NCBI RefSeq assembly: GCF_027944115.1
Contig: NZ_JAPJZI010000001.1
Location: 1,984,001 to 2,048,000 of the forward strand
Direction of reading: 5' to 3'
DNA length: 64,000 bases
Source: Hoeflea prorocentri
GTDB taxonomy: Bacteria > Pseudomonadota > Alphaproteobacteria > Rhizobiales > Rhizobiaceae
Shown here in pieces: positions 9,332-17,188 of the stretch. The position numbers and the translations under genes are program-made. Below the pieces are notes generated by a model, which was not told the DNA's origin, did not search any database, and saw nothing but the letters and a program-made list of their open reading frames with translations. The first letter of the stretch is position 1. Every line of letters begins with the position of its first letter.

Positions 9332-9919
9332 CTAGCCTCTCACCGCGATCACGTCATTCGTGTCAGCGCGCTCGAGCGAGCCTTGCATGCCGTCGACCCG
9401 GCGGGCGCGTTTCAGCTCGTCATCGAAACGCCCTGCGGCGAAGCTCGCATAGCTCGCCTTGCCTGTCACCGCATGGGCCATATTGGCGGCGAGAAAGGAC
9501 GCAAAGGCCTTTACGGCCAACGGCGACCACAGCCCCAGTGCTGGCACCCGCCGCACATAGCGGATCTTCAGCGGCGCCTTGGCGTCCGTCAGGATGTAGC
9601 CGCCCTCGACCTCATGGGCGATATGCGCACCGTTGAAGCGGCCCCCGTCCTTCAGCGGAAGGAGCCTCAGGCAATCGCCCGGCAACAGATATTTGTGATC
9701 CCAGCCGAAAAACGGCGTCTCGGCGCTCGCAGCAAGACTTGCCCGGCTCACCGCGAAGTTCCAGGGATGAGCGGCGAGGAAGGCGTCGCGCAACGCATCG
9801 AAATTGCGCTTGAAACGCCGCGCATTCGGCTCGTCGTCCTCGATGGAACTGATCGGTCCTTCATGCAGGATATCGAGCGCCATGTTGCAGACGCCGGTTT
9901 CGGTCATCGCGGATGTCAT
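9332..9919 (-). CDS. tail tubular protein A-like (T7 gp11)
   Basis: Product of 195 aa, gatekeeper ring below the portal. The pattern VCNMALDILHEGPISSI, ARRFKRNFDALRDAFLAAHPWNFA, LLPGDCLRLLPL is diagnostic for the family. Overall length is the family norm. The start at 9919 has AGGAA upstream. It sits directly before tail tube B, as in T7. Confidence 0.85.
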   Translation of the reverse strand: MTSAMTETGVCNMALDILHEGPISSIEDDEPNARRFKRNFDALRDAFLAAHPWNFAVSRASLAASAETPFFGWDHKYLLPGDCLRLLPLKDGGRFNGAHIAHEVEGGYILTDAKAPLKIRYVRRVPALGLWSPLAVKAFASFLAANMAHAVTGKASYASFAAGRFDDELKRARRVDGMQGSLERADTNDVIAVRG

Positions 9920-9928
9920 GAGCAGTTC

Positions 9929-10195
9929 CTAAAGCAGTGCCAGGATGTTGGAGGCGGCGATTGTGGTGCCGGCGGAGAGCACCCGCGTCGCAGCGATGGG
10001 CAGTGCCGTGCCGGCGGCAAGGCCGGTAAAGGTCGCCGTACCGCCATCGGCCAGCACGACGGATAGATTGCCCGCCGCGCCCGCATAGACAGCCCGGCTG
10101 GTGAAATCGAAATCGGCATCCAGCGTCACGCCATGGGCCGTGCGGTAGGGTGAGCGCACATCGCTGCTCTTGCTCTTGAATGGATCGATGGTCAT
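9929..10195 (-). CDS. spike base-like small phage protein
   Basis: Product of 88 aa. The pattern SPYRTAHGVTLDADFDF, AVYAGAAGNLSVVLADGGTA, FTGLAAGTALPIAATRVLSAG matches the small 'spike base' proteins (RCAP_Rcc01079-type) of alphaproteobacterial phages and gene transfer agents. A GGGAG site precedes ATG 10195, and the first codons overlap the end of the upstream gene. Confidence 0.6.
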   Translation of the reverse strand: MTIDPFKSKSSDVRSPYRTAHGVTLDADFDFTSRAVYAGAAGNLSVVLADGGTATFTGLAAGTALPIAATRVLSAGTTIAASNILALL

Positions 10196-10422
10196 TTCGC
10201 GCTCCCGGCCTTTGTCCGTCGTTTGGCGGCGCGCATGGCCGCGGCCCGGTTCCGGCGGCCGATCTCGGCCACGTCGTCATTCAGTTTGCGGCGCTGTTCG
10301 GCCTTGCCGTCGTCCGCCGGAACCAGATGGGCGATGCCGTCCGGTCCGTCCGCCAGGCGTTTCAGGTGGTTGCGGCGCACGACATCGTTGCCATCGAGGA
10401 TGGCTTTTCTGCTTGTCATCAT
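10192..10422 (-). CDS. small basic phage protein
   Basis: Product of 76 aa, strongly basic, starting MMTSRKAILDGNDVVRR and ending in an Arg/Lys/Ala helix. No family recognised beyond being conserved in position between the capsid gene and the tail genes. It overlaps the next gene by 4 bases, so translation is coupled. GGAG lies 8 bases before the start. Confidence 0.55.
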   Translation of the reverse strand: MMTSRKAILDGNDVVRRNHLKRLADGPDGIAHLVPADDGKAEQRRKLNDDVAEIGRRNRAAAMRAAKRRTKAGSAK

Positions 10423-10438
10423 TGTTCTCCGAGGAAGG

Positions 10439-10456
10439 CGGGGGCCGAGGCCCCCG
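10439..10456. other. GC-rich stem-loop after capsid gene
   Basis: CGGGGGCC / GGCCCCCG lies between the capsid stop (10470) and the next start (10422). There is no U-run on the minus strand, so it is more likely an mRNA-stability or attenuation stem than a full terminator; it would let capsid exceed downstream products. Confidence 0.45.
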
Positions 10457-10469
10457 TTTGATTGGCGGA

Positions 10470-11495
10470 TCAGCCCGCGTTCACATCAAGCTGCGCGAGC
10501 TTGATGTTCTTGCGGTCATAGACCCGGTCCCAGTTGAGCGCGTTGGCGAGTTCGCCCTCCGTCGGCGAGATGCCGGCGCAGGAGGCGTCCGTCCACTTGA
10601 TGCCGCGCGGGTGCAGGATGCAGTGGCGGCGCGTGACCATATTGGTCTGTCCGCCGCCATTGCCCTTCAGAGGCGAGCGGTCATATTCCAGCGCCTGGTC
10701 GGCGTCGAGCGCCGCCGAGGCATAACCGAACGCGCCGCGCCCGAAGAGGAAGCAGGTGTATTTGCTGGCATTGGTGCCGGCCGTCACCGGCATCTGATCG
10801 TCGACGATCACCAGCCGTCCCTTGTAATAGGGAATTTCCTTTTCCAGCTTCGAATCCTGCACATAGTCGATGTCGTCATTGTCCTGGACGGCCAGGAACA
10901 CCGACGAGTGCATGGCAATCGCCACCACGTCGCCGAGCCGGTCGCCCATCGTCTGGCAGGCCCGGTCGAAGGCCGAGCGCGAGAAGCGGTTGGCCGCCGT
11001 CGGCGAGGCAATGTCCTGATAGACAGAATAGATCATATCGGAACTGTCATTTGCCGCATTGTCAGCAAAGACGCCCCGGCAGGCAGCGATCAGCATGGTC
11101 TGCTCGGCGCCCATCCAGTCTTCCGACAGGTGCTTCAGGACATGGCCTTCCGGATCCTTGCGGTTGCCCGTCGCCATGACGCCGGCAATATCCATGTGCG
11201 AATAGGCTTTTGCCCAATAATGCTTGACCGCCTGGTCCTTGCTCGCGGTGATCTTGCGCGGGGTGATCTCCACCGTATCGTCGTCGGAGACAATGTCCGG
11301 CGCGCTGCGGGAAAGATAATCCCAGTAAGGCATGTTGATCAGCCGGCCGCCCGCATTGAGCTGCGACTGCACCTCCTTCGGCGGGCTTTCGAGAATGCCG
11401 GAGCGCACGAAGATGTTCCGTTCCGGAAACTCCTCTTCCATATAGGCCAGGTAGACCTCCGGCGTGATGATATCGGTTCGTTTTGTGGTCGCCAT
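10470..11495 (-). CDS. major capsid protein
   Basis: Product of 341 aa in the capsid slot, after the scaffold. It has ITPEVYLAYMEEEFPERNIF, INMPYWDYLS, DIVSDDDTVEITPRKITASKDQAV and a late LVIVDDQMPVTAG block, as in podovirus-type coat proteins that keep a HK97-like fold. No protease or delta domain is evident. It is followed by a stem-loop, consistent with high expression. Confidence 0.8.
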   Translation of the reverse strand: MATTKRTDIITPEVYLAYMEEEFPERNIFVRSGILESPPKEVQSQLNAGGRLINMPYWDYLSRSAPDIVSDDDTVEITPRKITASKDQAVKHYWAKAYSHMDIAGVMATGNRKDPEGHVLKHLSEDWMGAEQTMLIAACRGVFADNAANDSSDMIYSVYQDIASPTAANRFSRSAFDRACQTMGDRLGDVVAIAMHSSVFLAVQDNDDIDYVQDSKLEKEIPYYKGRLVIVDDQMPVTAGTNASKYTCFLFGRGAFGYASAALDADQALEYDRSPLKGNGGGQTNMVTRRHCILHPRGIKWTDASCAGISPTEGELANALNWDRVYDRKNIKLAQLDVNAG

Positions 11496-11536
11496 TTAAA
11501 ACCCTTTCGTCATGGCTGGTTGCGCGCGGCCTGCCG

Positions 11537-12433
11537 TCAAAGCTTGTAGGTCTGCGGGCTCTTGCCCGCCGCCCGGATCAGGTTGCGCGCCAGTTGCGGG
11601 TCATCGCGAATGATGGCGTTCTGCTCGCCCCAGTTCTTGCTGTCGTCGGCGAATGGGTTCTTGCCCCCCGCCCCGCCCGTCACCATGTGGTCTTCCGACA
11701 GGTGGTCGCGGCCGATCCTGGAGAGAGCCATGACAAGATGCGGCGCGGCGATCTGGTCAAACTCGTCGACCAGCCCGGCCCCTTGCAGTTCCTGCATGAG
11801 GTCCTCGCCGCCGAGCGCGTTCACGGCCTTGTGGAAATACTCCTGGTTGGCCTCGAACGTCTCGCTGCCGGCCCTGCCCCAGTTCTCCTCGAGCGTACCG
11901 CTCGCCGCGCGCAGCTTGTCGTCATACTCCCGCTGGCTCTGCTGCCACTGGGCCTCTACGGCCTTTGCGGCATTCTGCATGAACCAGTCATGGGCCTTTG
12001 ACGAAACCTGCGACGGCAGCTTCATCTCGTGGGAGAACTGCCTCCACGCGTCAACAAAGTCGGCATCGTAGGGCATGTCCTCTGGCATCCCCTCCGGCAA
12101 CGAATATTCGTAGCCGGACGGGTCCTGCGGGCGCAGCCTTTCCGTTACCCGGTCGTAAAACCCGGCAACGTCCTCATCGGTTGCGTCCTCGCCCGGCAGG
12201 CGGACGGAACGGCCGATCAGGCTTTCCATCTCGCGGGATTTGGTGACAAGTCCGGAGAGTATCTCCTGCGTGCTTTCGCCGCCGATCCCGTTCGCGTCGA
12301 TCCAGCTCCGGCTGTCTCTGTCGAGACCGGAAAGAAGATCCGAAGCCGAGGCAGCCGACCCTTCAGCCGCCCCGCCATGTCCAGCATCCAGGCTGCCCGC
12401 CTCTGCGGCGGACCCTTCAAGCATCGTCATCAT
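11537..12433 (-). CDS. capsid assembly scaffold protein
   Basis: Product of about 298 aa, acidic and Ala/Glu/Asp-rich, helical, with a disordered N-terminus and FVDAWRQFSHEMKLP near the middle: the composition and position of T7 gp9-like scaffolds. It lies directly upstream of the capsid gene. The longer frame from 12571 is rejected because AAGGAAAAC precedes the ATG at 12433 (other ATGs at 12430 and 12424). Confidence 0.75.
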   Translation of the reverse strand: MMTMLEGSAAEAGSLDAGHGGAAEGSAASASDLLSGLDRDSRSWIDANGIGGESTQEILSGLVTKSREMESLIGRSVRLPGEDATDEDVAGFYDRVTERLRPQDPSGYEYSLPEGMPEDMPYDADFVDAWRQFSHEMKLPSQVSSKAHDWFMQNAAKAVEAQWQQSQREYDDKLRAASGTLEENWGRAGSETFEANQEYFHKAVNALGGEDLMQELQGAGLVDEFDQIAAPHLVMALSRIGRDHLSEDHMVTGGAGGKNPFADDSKNWGEQNAIIRDDPQLARNLIRAAGKSPQTYKL

Positions 12434-12601
12434 TGTTTTCCTTGTGTTGGCGCGCACCGCTGCCATCGTCTTGGGAGAAGATGACGGCACGCTGAGGCCG
12501 CATGGCCGTTCCATGCGGATCGCAAAACCGCCGCGTGGCGCGGCGGCAAATGTTGAATAAGAGAAGCGCATGCAGCGGGCCGCAGAAACGGCCGGCGCGG
12601 G

Positions 12602-12688
12602 CGCAGTAAAGCGATGTTAGCTGTGTTGTTGCTGTTTATAGGGGATAGGCGGACAAACCGCGATCCCATTAAAGGGCTGCGGGAGGCT
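12602..12688. repeat. 87 bp direct repeat, copy 1
   Basis: 84 of 87 bases match 16847-16933. It contains a stem-loop (GGGAT, GGCGG / CCGCG, ATCCC) followed by ATTAAAGGG. It lies about 170 bases upstream of the scaffold start. Together with copy 2 it flanks the 4.2 kb block carrying the cell-wall hydrolase and small exported genes. It could be a recombination scar or a phage regulatory element. Confidence 0.9.
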
Positions 12689-12767
12689 TATGCAGTCGAA
12701 AGACTGATAATGCGCTGATAATGCGAGGTTTTTCCGATCGATCATCATCGGCAATTTGTAAAGATTT

Positions 12768-13808
12768 CTACTCTCGCGGCTCAAAACGATTGGGCCGAGG
12801 GCGGGCAATGTCGTGAAGCCGCGCCGCCCCCTTCACAGGATGCGCCCTCCCGCCCATCAGCAGGCGCAGCAGGTTCGGCGAAAATGGTCTGTTCTCGGGT
12901 GCAAGCGCTGAAGGATCGCCGGACATGAGGCGCCGTATGGTGGGATTGAGTGGGAGCGGCGCTTTTCGGACTTTCAGGACGTTTAACCTGGCATCGGCCG
13001 CTGATTGCGCGTCCAGTGCCTCCTTCAAGTTCTGTGCTTGAGACTGCTGCTGGGCGGCATCTTCCTCAATAATATCCGCGATTGGGTCGTGATCTTCAGG
13101 CTTGGGCGGCTCCATTGCATCAGAATCGCCGTCGGGTCGCGTTATAGTTGTTGGTTGCTCAACAGCAACAGGATTTGGCACTGGCGCCGTTTCCAGGAGT
13201 GTCATATCGCCCGATAGCGAGCCATATTCAGGAGTAACTTTGTTGAGAACGTCGCGCGCAGTGACGCCTTTTCCCAGCGGAACGGGCACACCAAGTGCAT
13301 AGGCCACCTGATTTGGGTCAACTAGAGGTTTCCTTTTATATTGCGACCGGGCAGAGGCGCGAACAATGGCCCGCGTAGCCCGATTCGTATCTTTGAAGAA
13401 ATGGTGCTTTCCGACCATGCCGAGATCAGTCATCCCAGCAGCCCATTTGTCCGAGGCCGCACTATTCCCTCCGGGGTTAAAATAGTGTGTCGAACCGCCA
13501 GTTGGGTCTATTGTCCTGCCAGTCAATGCGTCAACCGCAACTTCGACCGCATTCTTCCATCCTTTGCTGTCGTTTTGCGGAGCTTTCGATATAGACGTCG
13601 CATAGGGACCCGGGTTTGCAAACGAGTATTGGCCATACTTTGCATGGGCAGAGCCATAAACAACATCTGATATCGAGACGTCTGCGATTTTTGATCTATT
13701 AATCACATTGTGTGCAACGGCATCCTGTCCAACTCGCTTTTCTCCGCGCGCCTCTCCGTAGACAGCCGCGGCCAGGGCTGATACATCTTCTGCGGTAAAC
13801 TTCTTCAT
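12768..13808 (-). CDS. SleB-type cell wall hydrolase with phage C-terminal tag
   Basis: Product of 346 aa. Residues 1-145 form a Hydrolase_2/SleB catalytic domain: VYGEARGE (catalytic Glu), VAHNVINRS, THYFNPGG. A proline/acid-rich linker and a helical stretch (residues 235-275) follow. The last 60 residues (LRLLMGGRAHPVKGAARLHD) resemble the end of the 26998-27666 protein. No signal peptide is seen, so it is either a virion-borne or a holin-dependent lysin. AGG lies upstream of ATG 13808. Confidence 0.8.
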   Translation of the reverse strand: MKKFTAEDVSALAAAVYGEARGEKRVGQDAVAHNVINRSKIADVSISDVVYGSAHAKYGQYSFANPGPYATSISKAPQNDSKGWKNAVEVAVDALTGRTIDPTGGSTHYFNPGGNSAASDKWAAGMTDLGMVGKHHFFKDTNRATRAIVRASARSQYKRKPLVDPNQVAYALGVPVPLGKGVTARDVLNKVTPEYGSLSGDMTLLETAPVPNPVAVEQPTTITRPDGDSDAMEPPKPEDHDPIADIIEEDAAQQQSQAQNLKEALDAQSAADARLNVLKVRKAPLPLNPTIRRLMSGDPSALAPENRPFSPNLLRLLMGGRAHPVKGAARLHDIARPRPNRFEPRE

Positions 13809-13851
13809 ATTATACTACCTATTAGTGCTCTTTGATAATGGCGACAAAGAC

Positions 13852-14190
13852 ATGAGATTCGCTTTGCTATTCGTAACGGTCCTGACGCTTGTGCAGAGTT
13901 CCGCTATAGCCGGAATTTCTTGTGACGGTCCGTTTACGAGCAAAGACGGTCAAGTTGTTGCAACAGCTACAAATGAAGGGAACTTCGAGATCAACGGGAC
14001 CATTTACAAAATGCGCGCATGCGGAACCGGGTACTACTGCTCCTATGACGAAGTAGGAGGGGTAAAAACCCCTACAAAATCAATGTTCCTCAATTTCGGC
14101 ATCATTCCTCCTGAAATTTACTATCAGGACCCTGCGCGCGGTGAGGTTGTTCTGTTCGGAAGTTGCACGGAGGAAGTAATAGAGCAGTGA
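13852..14190 (+). CDS. small exported cysteine-containing protein
   Basis: About 112 aa with a signal peptide (MRFALLFVTVLTLVQSSAIA) and four or more Cys in the mature part (ISCDGPF, ACGTGYYC, SCTEE). Family not recognised. It reads opposite to the phage genes and is the first of three tandem small exported proteins. ATG 13852 is preferred to the upstream GTG at 13825 because it begins the signal peptide; the ribosome-binding site is weak. Confidence 0.55.
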   Translation: MRFALLFVTVLTLVQSSAIAGISCDGPFTSKDGQVVATATNEGNFEINGTIYKMRACGTGYYCSYDEVGGVKTPTKSMFLNFGIIPPEIYYQDPARGEVVLFGSCTEEVIEQ

Positions 14191-14561
14191 TGTCAAGGGC
14201 ATGGCATATTTCCGATCGGTTCGTGCGGATGAAGTTATTGACCTTGTTTCTGGTTGTCGCAGCTCAAACCGCACAGGCAGCGGATCTTTGCGACGGAAAT
14301 ACCTATCGCTGCTGGCAGTGGGACAACTGCTCAATCAACGGAGAGGTAGAACCTTGTGCTTATGGAAGTTCCGGCGCAGCGAACGGAACGCTGCGTTTTG
14401 CGCACGAGGATTTTCAGATTGAATGGCTGGACGCGCAAACTGCAAATGTTCGCTTTGGCAAAAACGGTGAGTTGCAATCGAAGGCAGATGTCACCAGCGA
14501 CGCAAATGGCGCGTTGATGGTTCTTCAGGATGGAACAAAACTGTTTTATCCTGCGGACTGA
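14190..14561 (+). CDS. small exported cysteine-rich protein
   Basis: About 123 aa. The start ATG overlaps the preceding stop (TGATG), which implies translational coupling; ATG 14229 would start the hydrophobic core (MKLLTLFLVVAAQTAQA) directly. The mature part begins ADLCDGNTYRCWQWDNC, giving paired Cys, and the rest is beta-rich. Family not recognised. Position in a prophage cargo block makes a superinfection or envelope role possible. Confidence 0.5.
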   Translation: MSRAWHISDRFVRMKLLTLFLVVAAQTAQAADLCDGNTYRCWQWDNCSINGEVEPCAYGSSGAANGTLRFAHEDFQIEWLDAQTANVRFGKNGELQSKADVTSDANGALMVLQDGTKLFYPAD

Positions 14562-14576
14562 ACAAGAGACATTTGG

Positions 14577-14915
14577 ATGAATCAACGGTCTTTTATGTCC
14601 TGCAGTCGGTGTTTGTTCCTATTTCTATTCTTTTCATTGCGACTGGTGAATGCCGGTAAAGCCTGTCAAACTGACGTCTTCGTTCACGAGGTTTGGGGCG
14701 AGGAACAGACAGTCGAGATTTCCGGCGAGACCTGGACGATAAGGCACCGGGACGGTGATACGATTGAGTACTATTCTGCAAGTATCGGCACCGGCATCCC
14801 CTACCGCGCGCTCATGCCAATCAGTGGAAATGGTCCTGCATACCCCCACCGCATGATCGGCGATTTGCTGTTGATCAACATGGAAGTTTACCGGCCGAAG
14901 TGCTTTGACGAATAG
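14577..14915 (+). CDS. small exported protein
   Basis: Product of 112 aa with a strongly hydrophobic N-terminal signal (CLFLFLFFSLRLVNA), then GKACQTDVFVHEVWG and a beta-rich mature domain with a second Cys near the end. It starts 16 bases after the preceding gene and is the third member of the tandem set. Family not recognised. Confidence 0.5.
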   Translation: MNQRSFMSCSRCLFLFLFFSLRLVNAGKACQTDVFVHEVWGEEQTVEISGETWTIRHRDGDTIEYYSASIGTGIPYRALMPISGNGPAYPHRMIGDLLLINMEVYRPKCFDE

Positions 14916-15071
14916 GATCGGCGCCTAGAAGCCGGCCTGGGAAATTATGAACTTCTTATGCTGACTAAATTGCCTTGCGGGGTCGTTGAATCATCCTCAA
15001 CGTTTTGCTGAGCAACAACCACAGCGGGAATAACCTTGTGATTGTTTCCGGTTGTACTTAAGTTTCAGCGC

Positions 15072-15575
15072 ATGATCTTTTCTCGCCCTCTCCTTGTGAC
15101 GCTGAGCCTTGCCATCACGGCGGGGGTTTCATCCGCCAGTGATTGGATGCGATACGAAAACTCCCGGTTTGGGACCATCGCGGACGTGCCATTGTATGGT
15201 TTTTCCCCCCTGCCTCCGCCTTCGAATGGAGACGGCCAAAGATGGCTTTCGATGGACGGGAAAAGTGAAATTGGCGTCTATGGTTCTTATGTGAGTTCAA
15301 TTGGCACCTGGGATGAATACAAGGCCTTTCGCCTCAACGCGCTTGAAAGCGATGGCGCGGATGTCACGTATTCTGCCAAAGGCCCAGACTGGTTTATTTA
15401 TTCCGGTGTTGCCGATCACGAGATCTTCTACATAAAGGTCCTGATAAGCACAGATTGTGGCATTGAGATCGCCAACAACCTGTACGCCACTTATCCCGAA
15501 GATCAAAAGGCCGCGTTTGACCCGATCATCGCCCGCATGTCCAAGTCATTGGCTCCTGGGCATTGTAGCGACTAG
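15072..15575 (+). CDS. exported conserved hypothetical protein
   Basis: About 167 aa with a signal peptide (MIFSRPLLVTLSLAITAGVSSA). The mature part begins DWMRYENSRFGTIADVP and contains ENS/NGDGQRW, IGVYGSY and DWFIYSGV segments plus two Cys; this layout recurs in rhizobial periplasmic proteins of unknown function. ATG 15072 is used because it starts the signal peptide. Confidence 0.6.
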   Translation: MIFSRPLLVTLSLAITAGVSSASDWMRYENSRFGTIADVPLYGFSPLPPPSNGDGQRWLSMDGKSEIGVYGSYVSSIGTWDEYKAFRLNALESDGADVTYSAKGPDWFIYSGVADHEIFYIKVLISTDCGIEIANNLYATYPEDQKAAFDPIIARMSKSLAPGHCSD

Positions 15576-15705
15576 CATCGAAACGATGAGTCGATTGCGT
15601 CCTATGGAAATCCAGTACCCGCCCATCCCACGGTCCGATACCCGTGCGCCCTGGCATTAGAGATTTGCCGTCCGTCGGATGGTACTATCCCAGCCATGAT
15701 CAATT

Positions 15706-16230
15706 TCACTCGTCAAACAAATACAAACAGCGGCTATGTCTGTGTGCTTCGATTGGCAGACATCGGGCGACTGCCTTCGACGTATAACTGCACTGGCCGA
15801 ACCCCTCCGGAGTGCCGCTTGATTGATAATTTGTAGAGATCTGCGGGCCGCTTACGCTGAGAACATCGGTAAGTGGGAGATGCAGTGCATTGCCGGAATG
15901 GTCATAAATCAGAGCGATGATTTCCTGGGCATCCCGACGGCAAATCTCCTTCCCCAAAAGGCCCTCCATAAATTTCAGCTGGCTGAGATCTATGACATCG
16001 TATCCGCCCGAGGAGATTGATGTGAGGCAGACCTCCCGCCACTCCTCGCCAAGTTCCGTGAAGTCGATCGTGCCTGCCGCCTTGTCCCAGTGTATTTTGT
16101 CTTTAACCAAATGAGACAAGTCCTCTTCGAAAAGATTTCCCAACCTGCAAAAGATATCAGCATGTGCCGATGGCGAGGGCATCAGCAGATGCACAAGAAG
16201 GACACCCGCAACAAGTTTGCGAATAGGCAT
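15706..16230 (-). CDS. exported hypothetical protein, second gene of an SOS-box operon
   Basis: Product of 174 aa with a signal peptide (MPIRKLVAGVLLVHLLMPSPSAHA) and five Cys in the mature part. No family recognised. GAGG precedes the start. It follows the lipoprotein gene at 16246 by 15 bases, so it should share the LexA box at 16785-16799. Confidence 0.55.
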   Translation of the reverse strand: MPIRKLVAGVLLVHLLMPSPSAHADIFCRLGNLFEEDLSHLVKDKIHWDKAAGTIDFTELGEEWREVCLTSISSGGYDVIDLSQLKFMEGLLGKEICRRDAQEIIALIYDHSGNALHLPLTDVLSVSGPQISTNYQSSGTPEGFGQCSYTSKAVARCLPIEAHRHSRCLYLFDE

Positions 16231-16245
16231 TGGTTTTGATCCTCA

Positions 16246-16734
16246 TCAGGCCAAGTAATAAATTTTGCTCATATCGCTCCGCAGGAAAGACAGAACTGAG
16301 CTTCGGTTCTTCGAAAAGGTCATGATCACCAGCGAGCGATAGATCATGTCGATGGACGCGTCGATCTTCTCTAGGCAGTCTTCGGCATACCCGACAACAT
16401 CGAGAATTTCCTTGGTAAGTTGGTCCGGACCTGATTTTTCCTGCTCCAGAAAATGCTTGAACGAGGAAACCTCAATCCAGGTTTTTCCGAGTTCTCGGTA
16501 AGGCGCCGGAGCACTGCTCTCCAGGACTTGTTCAGCCAAAATGTCATCTTGAACGGAATAAACGCCGGCCACGCAATTGAAATCCGAGTAGAAGGCTTTG
16601 GTCGCATAGACGTTAACATCGGGCAATGCCGAGCGCACACGCTCGAGCACGTGCCATCGGGTGACGGTAAAGCAGCCGGAAAAGAATAGAATACCGGCGA
16701 ACAGGAACACACGCATCACAAAAACTCGCCGCAT
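16246..16734 (-). CDS. lipoprotein under LexA-box control
   Basis: Product of 162 aa. The N-terminal hydrophobic stretch ends in a lipobox (FFSGC, Cys about residue 21), so the mature protein is lipid-anchored. The remainder is helical with a few Cys. Function unknown. A GTTC-N7-GTTC box lies 51 bases upstream, so expression should rise on DNA damage along with the next gene. Confidence 0.6.
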   Translation of the reverse strand: MRRVFVMRVFLFAGILFFSGCFTVTRWHVLERVRSALPDVNVYATKAFYSDFNCVAGVYSVQDDILAEQVLESSAPAPYRELGKTWIEVSSFKHFLEQEKSGPDQLTKEILDVVGYAEDCLEKIDASIDMIYRSLVIMTFSKNRSSVLSFLRSDMSKIYYLA

Positions 16735-16784
16735 CTCGATTGGCCTCTGTTTATCGAATCGGGCTATGTTCTACTCCAGATTGT

Positions 16785-16799
16785 GTTCTATTTTTGTTC
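16785..16799. promoter_or_regulatory. LexA (SOS) box
   Basis: GTTC-TATTTTT-GTTC, the direct-repeat LexA site of alphaproteobacteria, upstream of the minus-strand lipoprotein gene at 16734. The flank ATTGT on the 5' side is shared with the boxes at 24387 and 28463. Confidence 0.8.
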
Positions 16800-16846
16800 C
16801 TGCAGTGCTCCATTCACGCAATGGCGCGGGCCTCGTGTCATGCAGA

Positions 16847-16933
16847 CGCAGTAAAGTGATGTTAGCTGTGTTGTTGCTGTTTATAGGGGATAGGCGGACA
16901 AACCGCGATCCCATTAAAGGGCTGTAGGAGGCT
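16847..16933. repeat. 87 bp direct repeat, copy 2
   Basis: Same orientation as 12602-12688 with three substitutions. It lies in the 16735-17188 gap, between the autotransporter and the SOS-controlled lipoprotein operon. Apart from this repeat and the LexA box, nothing else is recognised in the gap. Confidence 0.9.
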
Positions 16934-17188
16934 CGTGCTGCACCGACCCCGACAATGCCCTGAAAACATGGCATAAAATCCGGCAATATCCTACGGAGTT
17001 TACGAGCTTTCAATCTCCGAATTCAACTTCATGAGACCGCTACTTACCAGCAACTACGATCCAGCACGGCTGTATAACCACCGTCTTCCAATTATGCGAT
17101 CAGCCTCCTATCGACCCCAGACTGTAAGTGCTACGGAACATTGCGATTTGTGCATGCGGAATTTCAGAGCGCCAAACACGTGCTCCAA

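Noticed and set aside
8372-10066. Long plus-strand open frame (564 codons) across the tail-tube genes
   Set aside because: It is antisense to two well-recognised tail genes, has no ribosome-binding site and no recognisable motifs; long antisense frames are expected in high-G+C coding DNA.
12602-12688. T7-type phage RNA polymerase promoter (TTTATAGGGGATA)
   Set aside because: It would read on the plus strand, against the structural genes, and only two copies exist; no phage RNA polymerase gene is in the window.
12602-16933. The 87 bp repeats as prophage attachment sites
   Set aside because: They lie inside the structural cluster, not at its ends, with no integrase or tRNA next to them.
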